64,000 nucleotides of DNA from Isoptericola sp. BMS4 (GTDB lineage: Bacteria > Actinomycetota > Actinomycetes > Actinomycetales > Cellulomonadaceae). Below are positions 29,614 to 39,376 of this stretch, piece by piece. Where the stretch lies: the NCBI RefSeq assembly GCF_011634835.1, contig NZ_SIRP01000001.1:1922034-1986033 (forward strand), in the 5' to 3' direction. The position numbers were made by a program, and so were the translations under genes. Within the stretch, counting starts at the first letter, position 1. Each line of letters begins with the position of its first letter. The notes beneath the pieces are model-generated. The model did not search any database and was not told the origin of the DNA. It saw only the letters and a program-made list of their open reading frames with translations.

Positions 29614-30850
29614 GCCCCGTCTCCCGGCGACCCCCGTCGCGCTGCCGTTCGACGTCACGGACCCGCGGGTCGCGGCGGCCGCGTGGAGCCGCGTGGCCGA
29701 ACCGGGCGACCCGGTCGCGGGCGCGCTCGTGGCGCAGCTGGGTGCGGCGGGCGCGCTCGGCTGGCTCGTCGACGCCGTGCGCGACCCCGGGCGGACCCTG
29801 AGCCGCGGGGCGCTCACCGGCCTCGGCACCAGCGTCGCGGCCGGCCGGCTCGTCGACGCGGTCGCCCGGTGGGCGCCGCGGCTCGAGCACCTCGACCCGC
29901 GCCGGGAGCTGCGGGTCCTGGAGCGGCACGCCGGGACCCTCGTGGTCCCGGGCGACCCCGGCTGGCCGCCGGGCCTGGCCGACCTCGGGGCCGAGGCGCC
30001 GTTCGCCCTCTGGGTGCTCGGGCAGGGCGACGTCGCCGCCCTCGCCCGGCGGTCGGTGGCCGTGGTGGGCGCCCGCGCGGCCAGCGGGTACGGGGAGCAC
30101 GTGGCCGCGCAGATCGGCGCCGGGCTGGCCGAGCGCGGCACGACCGTGGTCTCGGGCGGCGCCTACGGCATCGACGCGGCCGCGCACCGCGGGGCGCTCG
30201 CCGCCGACGGGCCGACCGTCGCCGTGCTCGCCGGCGGTGTGGACCGGCTCTACCCGCGGGGGAACCACGCGCTGCTGCGCCGCGTGGAGCGGGCCGGCGG
30301 TGCGCTCGTCAGCGAGGTGCCGCCCGGCTCGGCCCCGTTCCGGCAGCGGTTCCTGGCCCGCAACCGGCTCATCGCGGCGATGTCGCAGGCGACGGTCGTG
30401 GTCGAGGCGGCCTGGCGCTCGGGGGCGCTGTCGACCGCGCGCCGTGCCGCCGACCTGCTGAGGCCCCTCGGGGCGGTCCCCGGCCCCGTGACCGCCGCGA
30501 CGTCGACCGGCTGCCACGTCCTGCTGCGCGACGGCGCCGCGGTGTGCGTGACGGACGCCGCGGAGGTCGCGGAGCTGGCGGCCCGTCCCGGGGAGCTGCT
30601 CGACGAACCGCCGACCGGACGAGACGCGGAGGGCCGCGGTCCCGTCGACCGGGCCGCCGCGCTCGGCGAGCCCGCGCGCCTGGCCTGGGAAGCCCTGCCC
30701 GCGTGCGCGTCCGCGCCGCTGGAGTCGGTGGCCCGGACGGCGGGCAGGTCGGTGCACGAGACGCTCGCGGGGCTCGGGGCGCTCGAGCAGCACGGGTTGG
30801 CGCGGCAGGACGGCGGACGCTGGCGCCGGGCGACGCCGCCGGGCCCGTGA
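29606..30850 (+). CDS. dprA: DNA processing protein DprA/Smf
   Basis: Binds incoming single-stranded DNA and loads RecA. The 414-residue product has an N-terminal helical region (about 1-110). The Rossmann-like DprA core has SVAVVGARAASGYGEHVAAQ, then VSGGAYGIDAAAHRGALAAD, GGVDRLYPRGNHALLRRVER and SEVPPGSAPFRQRFLARNRL. A winged-helix-like C-terminus ends the protein. ATG 29606 lies inside the 3' end of comM. A short hairpin (30854-30873) follows the stop. Confidence 0.94.
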   Translation: MPEPRLPATPVALPFDVTDPRVAAAAWSRVAEPGDPVAGALVAQLGAAGALGWLVDAVRDPGRTLSRGALTGLGTSVAAGRLVDAVARWAPRLEHLDPRRELRVLERHAGTLVVPGDPGWPPGLADLGAEAPFALWVLGQGDVAALARRSVAVVGARAASGYGEHVAAQIGAGLAERGTTVVSGGAYGIDAAAHRGALAADGPTVAVLAGGVDRLYPRGNHALLRRVERAGGALVSEVPPGSAPFRQRFLARNRLIAAMSQATVVVEAAWRSGALSTARRAADLLRPLGAVPGPVTAATSTGCHVLLRDGAAVCVTDAAEVAELAARPGELLDEPPTGRDAEGRGPVDRAAALGEPARLAWEALPACASAPLESVARTAGRSVHETLAGLGALEQHGLARQDGGRWRRATPPGP

Positions 30851-30853
30851 CGG

Positions 30854-30873
30854 CCGCCGACGCCGTTCGGCGG
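30854..30873 (+). terminator. Hairpin after dprA
   Basis: CCGCCGA (30854-30860) pairs with TCGGCGG (30867-30873) around a 6-base loop, immediately after the dprA stop. There is no T run. The rest of the gap to 31016 is GC-rich and holds a possible weak -10 (CACACT) six bases before the xerC ATG. Confidence 0.45.
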
Positions 30874-31016
30874 TCTGAGCCACCGCGCCCACCGCCGCGA
30901 GCGGGGCCGGAGGGCGGGGAGGGGGCAGGAGACGCGGCCGGCGCCGCGTGGGCGGGCCGGGCGCCACGCCGCCGCGCCTCGGGCCCCGCCGGCGTCCGGC
31001 GCGCCACACTGCCGGT

Positions 31017-31979
31017 ATGGCACGTGCCGCTGGCCGCCCCGACGCCGACCTCCCACCATTGCCGTCGGCGCTCGCCGCCGCGCTCGACCGCTTCACCGAG
31101 CACCTCGCGGTCCAGCGCGGGCACTCGACGCACACCCGCCGCGCCTACCGGGCGGACGTGACGTCGCTGCTGCGCTATGCGGTGCGCCACGGGGCGGGGT
31201 CGCTGCCCGCGATCGACGTCGGAGTGCTGCGCGGCTGGCTCGCCGCGCAGGCCGACCGCGGCCTCGCGCGGTCCACGGTCGCGCGGCGCGGCGCGTCGGC
31301 GCGGGCCTTCCTGCGCTGGGCGCACCGCACGGGGCTCGTGCCCACAGACCCGTCGGCACGGCTCGCGAGCCCCAAGCTGTCGCGCACGCTGCCGACCGTG
31401 CTCACGGCGGACGCGGCCGCGCTCCTCCTGGACACCGCGCGCGACGACGCGGCAGGAGCCTCGGGCGACGGGCGGGCGCCGGCGCTGCGCGCCTGGGCGG
31501 CCGCCGAGCTGCTCTACGGCACCGGTATCCGGGTGGGGGAGCTCGCGCTGCTCGACGTCGACGACGTCCGCCGCTCCGAGCGGCTCGTGCGCGTCATGGG
31601 CAAGGGAGGCAAGGAGCGGGTGGTCCCGTTCGGCGTCCCCGCCGAGCGTGCCGTGGCCGCGTGGCTCGACGAGGGGAGGCCTGCGCTGGTGGGCGCCACG
31701 AGCGGCGCCGCGCTGCTGCTGGGCGACCGGGGCGGCCGGTGGGGTCAGCGGCAGGTCCGCGAGGAGGTCCACCGCCTCGCGGCCCGCGCCGGCGTGGACG
31801 ACGTGGCGCCGCACGCGCTGCGGCACTCCGCGGCGACCCACCTGCTGCAGGGCGGGTCGGACCTGCGGTCGGTGCAGGAGGTGCTCGGGCACTCCGACCT
31901 CGGCACCACCCAGCGGTACACCCACGTCGACGACGAGCGGCTGCGGTCCGTGTTCGTCCAGGCGTTCCCTCGGGCCTAG
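31017..31979 (+). CDS. xerC: Tyrosine recombinase XerC
   Basis: Site-specific recombinase that resolves chromosome dimers at dif with XerD. The 320-residue product has an N-terminal SAM-like core-binding domain (AALDRFTEHLAVQRGHSTHT). The catalytic domain shows the first Arg in LLYGTGIRVGELALLDV (about 171), the Lys in GKGGKERVVPFGVP, HxxR in HALRHSAATHLLQGG, the last His in VLGHSDLGTTQRY and the nucleophile Tyr (about 301). Position between dprA and rpsB matches M. tuberculosis xerC (Rv2894c). It is a housekeeping enzyme, not a phage integrase. It converges on the M23 gene 28 bases away. Confidence 0.92.
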   Translation: MARAAGRPDADLPPLPSALAAALDRFTEHLAVQRGHSTHTRRAYRADVTSLLRYAVRHGAGSLPAIDVGVLRGWLAAQADRGLARSTVARRGASARAFLRWAHRTGLVPTDPSARLASPKLSRTLPTVLTADAAALLLDTARDDAAGASGDGRAPALRAWAAAELLYGTGIRVGELALLDVDDVRRSERLVRVMGKGGKERVVPFGVPAERAVAAWLDEGRPALVGATSGAALLLGDRGGRWGQRQVREEVHRLAARAGVDDVAPHALRHSAATHLLQGGSDLRSVQEVLGHSDLGTTQRYTHVDDERLRSVFVQAFPRA

Positions 31980-32007
31980 GAGGTCGCGCCCCGTCCGGCT
32001 GCGGGTC

Positions 32008-32688
32008 TCAGGAGGTGGGCCGCACCGGCAGCAGCACGATCGGAGCGTCCTCGCCGAGGAAGGCCATCGGGTCGAGGTACGCGTCGCCGCGCAGCACGCC
32101 CCAGTGGAGGCAGCGCCGCGTGCCGCAGTGCCCCGCACCCGCTCCGACCCCGTCGCCGCCGGCCGCGCGCCGTGCGACGGCGTCCCCCGAGCCGACGCGC
32201 GTCCCGACGGGAACCGTCGCCGCGGCGGGCTCGAACGTGGAGCGCAGCCCGCCGGGATGGGCGACGACCACCACCGGCTTGCCCGCCACCGCGCCCGCGA
32301 ACACGACCGTGCCGGGGGCGGGCGCGCGGACGGTCGTGCTCCCGGGTGCCGCCAGGTCGACGCCGCGGTGCCCGGCCGACCACCGCCGGACGGGCGGATC
32401 GAAGGGGCGCAGGAGCGGCCCGGGCACCGGGCGCACCCACGGCGTCTCGGCGTCCACGGGTGACGTCGCGGCCGGCGCGACCGGCGCGGCGACGGGTGCG
32501 GGGGCCTGGTGCGGCGCGACGGAGGCCGACGCGGAGAGCACGGGACGTCGGGCGGCCTCCGCGTCGGCGGCGGGCGCCGCCACGACGACGGCGAGCAGCA
32601 GCGCCCATGCCGCGCCCGCCCGCCGGGCTCCTGGACCGGGCCGGCGGAGGGTACGGGCGGGGTCTCGGGGGTGGCGTGCGACGCTCAT
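32008..32688 (-). CDS. Secreted M23-family metalloendopeptidase
   Basis: LytM-like zinc peptidase predicted to act on peptidoglycan outside the cell. The 226-residue product starts with a signal peptide (MSVARHPRDP then Ala/Leu-rich core AGAAWALLLAVVVAAPAADA). A Pro/Ala linker follows. The M23 domain has the zinc motif HRGVDLAAPGSTTVRAPAPG (H-x3-D) and the last histidine in RCLHWGVLRGDAYLDP. ATG at 32688 is preferred to an upstream in-frame start (32949) because it places the signal peptide at the N-terminus. Two Cys (HCGTRRC) near the active-site His may form a disulfide. A peptidase gene in this spot next to rpsB is conserved in actinobacteria. Confidence 0.87.
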   Translation of the reverse strand: MSVARHPRDPARTLRRPGPGARRAGAAWALLLAVVVAAPAADAEAARRPVLSASASVAPHQAPAPVAAPVAPAATSPVDAETPWVRPVPGPLLRPFDPPVRRWSAGHRGVDLAAPGSTTVRAPAPGTVVFAGAVAGKPVVVVAHPGGLRSTFEPAAATVPVGTRVGSGDAVARRAAGGDGVGAGAGHCGTRRCLHWGVLRGDAYLDPMAFLGEDAPIVLLPVRPTS

Positions 32689-32854
32689 CCCTGCACGGTC
32701 GCGGCCGGAGACACCGCCCGCGGAGAGGCCGGGGCGACGTGTGGACCGGCGGCTCGTCCACCGCGGCGGGGGCAGGCTCGGAGCGGCCCGGGACGTGAGC
32801 GACGGCACCTCTGCGGCCCGGGCGGGAGCGCCGTCGGGGCGATCCGGCGTCGGG

Positions 32855-32860
32855 TAGACT
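32855..32860 (+). promoter_or_regulatory. Candidate -10 of rpsB-tsf
   Basis: TAGACT in GGGTAGACTGTCC lies about 325 bases before rpsB. The -35 is poor. It would give a long untranslated leader, as is usual for ribosomal protein operons. Confidence 0.4.
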
Positions 32861-33192
32861 GTCCGACGCGATCGGCTGTGGCCGGTCCGCGTCCCCTCGG
32901 TCCCGAGCGGTACGCGGCCGTCCGTCGTCCGATCGACATCGCGCGTCACGCACGCGACCCGCTCCCGGTGTCCTCATCGGTCGTGGGGAGCGGCCGCGTC
33001 GGCAGCGGTCCGTGCCCGGTCTGACGGTCGGGTGCGGTGCCGACCCGGCGTGACGCCAGGGGTGCCGGGCCCGATGCCCTGCGCCGACAACCGAAGCACC
33101 CGCGACCGGGCGCCGCCGAACCTCGGCGGGACCGGTCGCCCGACGCGTGCGCACCCGGGAGGATCCCGGTGCGTGCGGCGAAAGGACGAGTC
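32861..33192 (+). promoter_or_regulatory. Long rpsB 5' leader with potential hairpins
   Basis: No coding region is convincing here. Two hairpins can be drawn: CGACCGG...CCGGTCG at about 33102-33138 with an inner GCCG/CGGC stem, and a GCACCCGGGA...TCCCGGTGC stem just before the ribosome binding site AAAGGACGAGTC. Autoregulation by S2 is known for other rpsB leaders; whether it applies here is inference. Confidence 0.35.
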
Positions 33193-34092
33193 ATGGCCGT
33201 CGTGACCATGCGCCAGCTCCTCGAGAGCGGTGTCCACTTCGGACACCAGACCCGCCGTTGGAACCCGAAGATGAAGCGGTTCATCTTCACGGAGCGCAAC
33301 GGCATCTACATCGTCGACCTCCAGCAGTCGCTGTCCTACATCGACCGCGCCTACGAGTTCGTCAGCCAGACCGTCGCCCACGGCGGCACCATCCTGTTCG
33401 TCGGCACCAAGAAGCAGGCGCAGGAGCCCGTGGCGGAGCAGGCCTCCCGCGTCGGCATGCCGTACGTGAACCACCGTTGGCTGGGCGGCATGCTCACCAA
33501 CTTCACCACCGTGCACAAGCGGCTCCAGCGCCTCAAGGAGCTCGAGGAGATCGACTTCGACGACGTCGCCGGCTCCGGCCTGACGAAGAAGGAGCTCCTC
33601 GTCCTGCGTCGCGAGAAGGACAAGCTCTCGCGCACGCTGGGCGGCATCCGTGACATGGCCAAGACGCCGTCGGCGATCTGGGTCGTGGACACGAACAAGG
33701 AGCACCTCGCCGTCGACGAGGCCCGCAAGCTGGGCATCCCGGTCGTCGCGATCCTCGACACCAACTGCGACCCCGACCTGGTCGACTACGCGATCCCGGG
33801 CAACGACGACGCGATCCGCTCCGTCACGCTGCTCACCCGCGTGATCGCCGACGCCGCCGCCGAGGGCCTCCTGCAGCGCCACTCCGGCAAGAAGGGCGAG
33901 GCGGAGCAGGCCGAGGCCGAGCCGCTGGCCGAGTGGGAGCGTGAGCTGCTCGCCGGTGCCGAGGCCGACAAGGCCGAGGGCGCCTCGGGCGCCGAGGGCG
34001 CGGTCGCGCCGGGTGCCGACGCCGCCCCGGCCGCCGAGGCCGCCGCCGTGGCCGAGCCCGAGGCCGAGGCCAAGACCGAGAAGTCCGAGTGA
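33193..34092 (+). CDS. rpsB: 30S ribosomal protein S2
   Basis: Small-subunit protein needed for binding S1/mRNA near the anti-Shine-Dalgarno region. The 299-residue product has the core from [20 protein letters not shown] through [31 protein letters not shown] and [20 protein letters not shown] to about residue 230. An acidic Ala/Glu-rich tail of about 60 residues ends in AKTEKSE. The core is normal; the tail is the actinobacterial type. ATG 33193 follows GAAAGGACGAGTC. tsf follows after 79 bases. Confidence 0.97.
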   Translation: MAVVTMRQLLESGVHFGHQTRRWNPKMKRFIFTERNGIYIVDLQQSLSYIDRAYEFVSQTVAHGGTILFVGTKKQAQEPVAEQASRVGMPYVNHRWLGGMLTNFTTVHKRLQRLKELEEIDFDDVAGSGLTKKELLVLRREKDKLSRTLGGIRDMAKTPSAIWVVDTNKEHLAVDEARKLGIPVVAILDTNCDPDLVDYAIPGNDDAIRSVTLLTRVIADAAAEGLLQRHSGKKGEAEQAEAEPLAEWERELLAGAEADKAEGASGAEGAVAPGADAAPAAEAAAVAEPEAEAKTEKSE

Positions 34093-34171
34093 TCGGCGGC
34101 GGGCCGGGGCGCTGGGCGCCCCGGCCCGCCGGTCACCGCACACCGACACCAGCACGGAGGACGACACCCCC

Positions 34172-35011
34172 ATGGCGAACTACACCGCCGCTGACATCAA
34201 GGCGCTGCGCGAGCGCACCGGCGCCGGCATGCTCGACGTCAAGAAGGCCCTCGACGAGGCCGACGGCAACGCGGAGCAGGCCATCGAGATCATTCGCAAG
34301 AAGGGCCTGGCCCGCGCGGCCAAGCGCGAGGGCAACACGGCCTCCGAGGGCCTGGTCGCGGTGAAGATCGCCGACGCCGACGCCGGTCAGGTGGCGACGA
34401 TGGTCGAGCTGAACGCCGAGACGGACTTCGTCGTCAAGAACGAGAACTTCATCGAGCTGGCGAACACGGTCCTCGAGGCCGTCGCGGCCGCCGGCGCCGC
34501 CGACGTCGAGGCCGCTCTCGCCGCCCCGACCGCCGACGGCACCGTCGCCGAGCTCATCGCGGCGCGCGGCGCCACGATGGGCGAGAAGGTCGTCCTGCGC
34601 CGGGTCGCGCGCGTCGAGGGCCCGAAGGTCACGGCGTACCTGCACAAGACGGCCAAGGACCTGCCGCCGTCGATCGGCGTGCTCGTCGTGACGGACGAGG
34701 CCGCCGAGCCCGTGGCCAAGGACGTGGCGCAGCACGTCGCCGCCCTCGCGCCGCGGTTCCTCACCCGCGACGACGTCCCGGCCGAGACGGTCGAGAAGGA
34801 GCGCGAGATCGCCCGCGAGGTCTCCATCGCCGAGGGCAAGCCGGAGGCCGCGCTGCCGAAGATCGTCGAGGGGCGCCTCAACGGCTTCTTCAAGGAGGCC
34901 GTGCTCGTGGACCAGCCGCTGGCCAAGGACACGAAGACGACGGTCGGCAAGCACGTCGCCGCGACGGGCGGGAACCTGCAGGGCTTCGTCCGCTTCCGCG
35001 TCGGCAGCTGA
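34172..35011 (+). CDS. tsf: Elongation factor Ts
   Basis: Nucleotide exchange factor for EF-Tu. The 279-residue product has the N-terminal UBA-like domain [20 protein letters not shown] then [20 protein letters not shown]. The TDFV motif region is [16 protein letters not shown], and the core subdomains end in [12 protein letters not shown] 34172 is preceded by GGAGGACGAC. A perfect 15-bp hairpin follows, suggesting that the rpsB-tsf transcript ends before pyrH. Confidence 0.97.
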   Translation: MANYTAADIKALRERTGAGMLDVKKALDEADGNAEQAIEIIRKKGLARAAKREGNTASEGLVAVKIADADAGQVATMVELNAETDFVVKNENFIELANTVLEAVAAAGAADVEAALAAPTADGTVAELIAARGATMGEKVVLRRVARVEGPKVTAYLHKTAKDLPPSIGVLVVTDEAAEPVAKDVAQHVAALAPRFLTRDDVPAETVEKEREIAREVSIAEGKPEAALPKIVEGRLNGFFKEAVLVDQPLAKDTKTTVGKHVAATGGNLQGFVRFRVGS

Positions 35012-35028
35012 CGCGACCAGCAGCGCAC

Positions 35029-35065
35029 GGGCCCGGCCGCACCACCACGCGGTGCGGCCGGGCCC
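35029..35065. terminator. 15-bp perfect stem-loop after tsf
   Basis: Arms 35029-35043 and 35051-35065 are exact reverse complements (starting GGGCCCGGCC) with a 7-base loop. There is no T run. It is the expected rpsB-tsf terminator. Confidence 0.7.
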
Positions 35066-35195
35066 TCGCATACCCGCTGCCGCCGACACGCCGCCCGTGC
35101 GGCGGGCAGGGCCGTCCGGTGCCAGGATGCGCCAGAGACCTCGGCCCGGCGCGCGCGGCGGCACGTCGGCCCGACACCCAGCAGAACCGAGACGG

Positions 35196-35972
35196 ATGGT
35201 GGCGTACGTGATCGAGACGAACCCGACCGAGCAGCTCCCCGACGGTCCGCACGAGATCCCCACGGACTCCCGGCGGGTGCTCCTCAAGCTCTCCGGGGAG
35301 ACCTTCGGCGGCGGCAGCGTCGGCCTGGCCACGGACGTCGTGCGCCGCGTCGCGCAGGAGATCGGCGAGGCCGTGCGCCAGGGGGTGCAGGTCGCCGTCG
35401 TCTCGGGCGGCGGCAACTTCTTCCGCGGCGCGGAGCTGTCCCGCGCCGGCCTGGACCGCGCGCGCGCCGACTACATGGGCATGCTCGGCACCGTCATGAA
35501 CTGCCTCGCCCTGCAGGACTTCCTCGAGCAGGACGGCGTGAAGACCCGGGTGCAGACCGCCATCACGATGGGCCAGGTCGCCGAGCCCTACATCCCCCTG
35601 CGCGCCATCCGGCACCTGGAGAAGGGGCGCGTGGTCATCTTCGGCGCCGGCGCCGGCATGCCGTACTTCTCCACCGACACGGTGTCGGTGCAGCGGGCGC
35701 TGGAGACGCACTGCGACGAGGTGCTCATGGGCAAGAACGGGGTGGACGCCGTCTACACCGCCGACCCCCGCACCGACCCGGACGCCGAGCGCCTCGAGCA
35801 CCTGACGTACACCGACGCCCTCGTGCGCGGCCTCAACGTGATGGACGCCACGGCCCTGTCGCTCTGCCGGGACAACGACGTGCGCATGCGCGTGTTCGGC
35901 CTGGAGGAGGAGGGTAACGTGACCCGCGCCCTGCTGGGCGAGAAGATTGGCACACTGGTCACGACCCGCTGA
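35196..35972 (+). CDS. pyrH: Uridylate kinase
   Basis: Hexameric UMP kinase of the amino-acid kinase family, essential for pyrimidine nucleotide synthesis. The 258-residue product has [15 protein letters not shown] at about residue 25, [17 protein letters not shown], the [20 protein letters not shown] segment, [20 protein letters not shown] and [18 protein letters not shown]. It ends in [14 protein letters not shown] 35196 is chosen, but GTG 35199 or 35208 are possible because the N-terminal 20 residues are variable. Confidence 0.95.
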   Translation: MVAYVIETNPTEQLPDGPHEIPTDSRRVLLKLSGETFGGGSVGLATDVVRRVAQEIGEAVRQGVQVAVVSGGGNFFRGAELSRAGLDRARADYMGMLGTVMNCLALQDFLEQDGVKTRVQTAITMGQVAEPYIPLRAIRHLEKGRVVIFGAGAGMPYFSTDTVSVQRALETHCDEVLMGKNGVDAVYTADPRTDPDAERLEHLTYTDALVRGLNVMDATALSLCRDNDVRMRVFGLEEEGNVTRALLGEKIGTLVTTR

Positions 35973-36060
35973 CCCCCCGGCACGCCACCACCGAGCAGCA
36001 TCCCGCGGCAGCGCGCCGCGCCAGCACCACCAGGCCACTACCAGACGAAGGAGCACCCGG

Positions 36061-36618
36061 GTGATCGACGAGACCCTCCTCGAGGCCGAGGAGAAGATGG
36101 ACAGGGCGATCGAGGTCGCCAAGGAGGAGTTCGCGGGGATCCGCACCGGTCGGGCGAGCTCCGGCATGTTCTCCAAGATCACGGTGGACTACTACGGTGC
36201 GCCGACGCCGCTGCAGCAGCTGGCGTCGTTCAACGTCCCCGACGCGCGCACGGTGCTCATCTCCCCGTTCGACAAGAGCTCGATGACGTCGATCGAGAAG
36301 GCGCTGCGGGAGTCCGACCTCGGCGTGAACCCCTCGAACGACGGCAACGCGATCCGCGTGGTCATGCCGGCGCTGACCGAGGAGCGTCGCCGCGACTACG
36401 TCAAGCTGGCGAAGGCCAAGGCGGAGGAGGCGCGCGTGTCGCTGCGCAACGTCCGCCGCAAGGCCAAGGAGGAGCTGGACCGGATCGTCAAGGAGGGCGA
36501 GGCCGGCGAGGACGAGGTCGGGCGTGCGGAGAAGGAGCTGGAGGGCCTGACCAAGAAGCACGTCGAGGTCGTCGACCACCTGCTCGCCGGCAAGGAGAGC
36601 GAGCTGCTCGAGGTCTGA
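36061..36618 (+). CDS. frr: Ribosome recycling factor
   Basis: Splits post-termination ribosomes with EF-G. The 185-residue length is exactly typical. Motifs are [20 protein letters not shown] (domain I), [20 protein letters not shown] and [20 protein letters not shown] (domain II), then [20 protein letters not shown] and [15 protein letters not shown] 36061 follows GAAGGAGCACCCG. The cdsA ATG overlaps its stop by one base. Confidence 0.96.
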   Translation: MIDETLLEAEEKMDRAIEVAKEEFAGIRTGRASSGMFSKITVDYYGAPTPLQQLASFNVPDARTVLISPFDKSSMTSIEKALRESDLGVNPSNDGNAIRVVMPALTEERRRDYVKLAKAKAEEARVSLRNVRRKAKEELDRIVKEGEAGEDEVGRAEKELEGLTKKHVEVVDHLLAGKESELLEV

Positions 36619-37520
36619 TGGTGGACCGACCGCTCGACCCGGCCGGGGGCACGGGTCCGTTCGACGACCTGCCGGACGGCGCCCCCGACAGGTCGTCCGG
36701 GCCGCGGCGCCGGGGCGGACGCAACCTGCCCGCGGCGGTCACCGTCGGGGTGCTGCTGCTCGCCGCCGTGGCGGCGTCGCTGTGGTTCCGCCCCGAGCCG
36801 TTCGTCCTCCTCGCGGTCGTCGCCGTCGGGGCGGCCCTGTGGGAGCTGCGCGAGGCGTTCGCGCGCCGGGACATCCGCATCCCGCTCCTTCCGCTGCTGG
36901 TGGGCGGAGCGGGGATGCTGGTGTCGGCGTACGCCGCCGGGCCGGAGGCGCTCCTCGTCGCGTTCGTCCTCACGGTGGCGGCCGTCGTCGTGTGGCGGGT
37001 GCTGGACGGGCCGGGCCCTCAGGCGCTGCGGGACGCCGCGGCCGCGGTGTTCGCCGCGACCTACGTCCCGTTCCTCGCCGGGTTCGTGCTGCTCATCCTC
37101 GCCGAGCCGCGCGGAGAGCTGCGGGTGGCGCTGTTCATCCTGCTGGCCGTCGCGAACGACACCGGCGGGTACATCGCGGGGGTGACCCTGGGCCGCCACC
37201 CGCTGGCGCCGAGCGTGAGCCCCAAGAAGACGTGGGAGGGCCTGGTCGGCTCGCTCGTGCTGACATCCGCGGTGGGGGTCGCCGGCGCCGTCCTGGTGCT
37301 GGACGCGAGCCCTCTTCTCGGCCTCGCGCTGGGCGTGCTCACCGCCGTCACCGCGACCGTAGGCGACCTTGCCGAGTCGCTCGTCAAGCGGGACCTAGAA
37401 TTGAAGGACATGGGTTCGCTGCTCCCGGGCCACGGGGGCGTGCTGGACCGCCTCGACTCCATGGTCGTCACCGCGCCGTTCGTGTACCTCGCGTTCGCGG
37501 TGGCGACGACGGCTGGCTGA
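36618..37520 (+). CDS. cdsA: Phosphatidate cytidylyltransferase
   Basis: Makes CDP-diacylglycerol, the precursor of the main phospholipids, in the cytoplasmic membrane. The 300-residue product has a polar N-terminus of about 35 residues, then seven or eight hydrophobic segments. The signature is in GDLAESLVKRDLELKDMGSL and LLPGHGGVLDRLDSMV near the C-terminus; SPKKTWEGLVGSLVL is also typical. ATG 36618 overlaps the frr stop (TGATG). Confidence 0.94.
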   Translation: MVDRPLDPAGGTGPFDDLPDGAPDRSSGPRRRGGRNLPAAVTVGVLLLAAVAASLWFRPEPFVLLAVVAVGAALWELREAFARRDIRIPLLPLLVGGAGMLVSAYAAGPEALLVAFVLTVAAVVVWRVLDGPGPQALRDAAAAVFAATYVPFLAGFVLLILAEPRGELRVALFILLAVANDTGGYIAGVTLGRHPLAPSVSPKKTWEGLVGSLVLTSAVGVAGAVLVLDASPLLGLALGVLTAVTATVGDLAESLVKRDLELKDMGSLLPGHGGVLDRLDSMVVTAPFVYLAFAVATTAG

Positions 37521-37555
37521 CCGGCCGCGACCCGGGCCCACCGACGCACACCGGC

Positions 37556-37588
37556 CGGCCATCGACCGGCCATCGACCGGCCATCGAC
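37556..37588 (+). repeat. Three tandem 11-bp repeats in the rlmN leader
   Basis: The unit CGGCCATCGAC occurs three times without interruption, ending 10 bases before the rlmN ATG. The ribosome binding site AAGGAAC follows immediately. It could be a slippage repeat or a site affecting rlmN translation. Confidence 0.6.
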
Positions 37589-37598
37589 AAGGAACCTC

Positions 37599-38789
37599 AT
37601 GCCTGCTCGCACCCACCCCGCCACCGCGACGCCCACGGACCTCGGCGTCCCGGTCGTCCGCCCGTCGGACGAGACCAGGCCGATGCCGCTGCAGATGGCT
37701 CCGCGCCGCCGGGGCAAGCCGCCGAAGCACTTCGCCGACCTCACGCCCGCCGAGCGCAGGGCGTGGTTCGAGGAGCTGGGGGAGAAGCCGTTCCGGGCCA
37801 AGCAGCTCGCCACGCACTACTTCACCCACTTCACCTCCGACCCGGAGCAGATGACGGACCTGCCGGCCGCGACCCGCGAGTCGATGGCGGCCACGATGTT
37901 CCCGCCGCTGATCCGCCCCAGCCGGCGCCTGGAGGCCGACGGCGGCACCACGGTGAAGACGCTGTGGCACCTCTTCGACGACGCCAAGGTCGAGTCGGTC
38001 CTGATGCGCTACCCGCAGCGCACCACGCTGTGCGTGTCCTCGCAGGCGGGCTGCGGCATGGCATGCCCGTTCTGCGCCACCGGGCAGCTGGGGCTGACGC
38101 GCAACCTGTCGACGGCGGAGATCCTCGAGCAGGTGCGGGACGCCTTCCGTGCGCTGGCGGCCGGGGAGATCCCGGGCGGCCCCACCCGCCTGAACAACCT
38201 CGTGTTCATGGGCATGGGGGAGCCGCTGGCGAACCCGCGGGCGGTGTTCGAGACGGTGCGCGCCCTGGTGGCGCCGCAGCCGGAGGGCTTCGGCATGTCG
38301 GCGCGCAACATCACGGTCTCCACGGTCGGCCTGGTCCCCGCGATCGAGAAGCTCACGAAGCTGGACATCCCCGTCACGCTCGCGCTGAGCCTGCACGCGC
38401 CGGACGACGACCTGCGCAGCGAGCTGGTGCCGATCAACACGCGGTGGAGCGTGGACGAGGCGCTGGACGCGGCCCGCGCCTACTTCGAGAAGACCGGCCG
38501 CCGGGTGTCGATCGAGTACGCGCTCATCAAGGACATGAACGACCACGGGTGGCGGGCGGACCTGCTGGGGGAGAAGCTCAACGCGCGCGGCCGGGGCTGG
38601 GTGCACGTGAACCCCATCCCGCTCAACCCCACGCCGGGCTCGATCTGGACCGCGAGCGAACGTGCCGTCGAGGACGAGTTTGTGGCACGCTTGCGCGGTC
38701 ACGGCATCCCCACCACCATCCGTGACACCCGCGGGAGCGACATCGACGGCGCCTGCGGGCAGCTGGCTGCCGAGGAGGACGACGAGTGA
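37599..38789 (+). CDS. rlmN: Dual-specificity RNA methyltransferase RlmN
   Basis: Radical SAM enzyme that methylates C2 of A2503 in 23S rRNA and A37 of some tRNAs. The 396-residue product has an N-terminal HhH-like region ([20 protein letters not shown]). The radical SAM cluster C152, C156, C159 is in [38 protein letters not shown] is typical, and the C-terminal catalytic Cys lies in [10 protein letters not shown]. The first 35 residues are a variable extension. The stop overlaps the next GTG by four bases. Confidence 0.96.
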   Translation: MPARTHPATATPTDLGVPVVRPSDETRPMPLQMAPRRRGKPPKHFADLTPAERRAWFEELGEKPFRAKQLATHYFTHFTSDPEQMTDLPAATRESMAATMFPPLIRPSRRLEADGGTTVKTLWHLFDDAKVESVLMRYPQRTTLCVSSQAGCGMACPFCATGQLGLTRNLSTAEILEQVRDAFRALAAGEIPGGPTRLNNLVFMGMGEPLANPRAVFETVRALVAPQPEGFGMSARNITVSTVGLVPAIEKLTKLDIPVTLALSLHAPDDDLRSELVPINTRWSVDEALDAARAYFEKTGRRVSIEYALIKDMNDHGWRADLLGEKLNARGRGWVHVNPIPLNPTPGSIWTASERAVEDEFVARLRGHGIPTTIRDTRGSDIDGACGQLAAEEDDE

Positions 38790-39337
38790 GCTCCCTGTTC
38801 AGCACGGTCTCCGCGCTGCGCTCCGGGTACGACAAGGACGAGGTCGACGAGTTCTTCGACCACGCCCGGCAGGCCTACGAGGGGCGGACGCCGGAGCCGC
38901 TGTCGCACGCGGACATCCAGGCCTCCAGCTTCGACCTGGTGCGCGGCGGGTACAACACGCACGAGGTCGACGCCGCGCTGGACCGCCTGGAGGCCGCGTT
39001 CATCGCGCGCCAGCGCTCCGAGTACGTCGCGGTGCACGGGCAGGACGCGTGGATGGCGGCGCTGGCCGACCGGGCGCGCACGCTCTACGGGCGCCTGGGC
39101 CGGCCGGACGGCGAGAAGTTCGCCCCCGCCGAGCGTGGCAAGCAGGGGTACGACCAGGACGACGTCGACGCGCTCTGCGACCGCCTGGTCGCCTACTTCG
39201 ACCGGCAGGAGCCGCTCACGGCCGCCGAGATCCGCTCGGCGACGTTCGGGCGGGCCAAGGGCGCCGACGCCTACGCCGAGGCCTCGGTCGACCGTTTCCT
39301 GGCCCGCGCGACCGAGGTGCTGCTCGGCGTCGAGTGA
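38786..39337 (+). CDS. DivIVA-domain protein with internal duplication
   Basis: A 183-residue soluble protein with repeated DivIVA-type motifs. Unit 1 (about 6-75) has [34 protein letters not shown] and [12 protein letters not shown]. Unit 2 (about 112-183) has [35 protein letters not shown] and [13 protein letters not shown]. There is no long coiled coil as in Wag31/DivIVA, so it is not the polar growth scaffold itself. The role is unknown; cell-envelope or polar localisation is a guess from the domain. GTG 38786 overlaps the rlmN stop (GTGA). Confidence 0.85.
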   Translation: MSSLFSTVSALRSGYDKDEVDEFFDHARQAYEGRTPEPLSHADIQASSFDLVRGGYNTHEVDAALDRLEAAFIARQRSEYVAVHGQDAWMAALADRARTLYGRLGRPDGEKFAPAERGKQGYDQDDVDALCDRLVAYFDRQEPLTAAEIRSATFGRAKGADAYAEASVDRFLARATEVLLGVE

Positions 39338-39376
39338 CGTCCGGCGGCGCTGTCGACGCCCACCGCCGGCGGTCGG

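Noticed and set aside
31017-31979. Tyrosine recombinase as a sign of a prophage or integrative element
   Set aside because: It is the conserved XerC position between dprA and rpsB, with no att repeats, phage genes or tRNA nearby.
32008-32949. A 313-residue form of the M23 peptidase starting at 32949
   Set aside because: The first 87 residues are Arg/Pro-rich and would bury the signal peptide; the start at 32688 puts it at the N-terminus.
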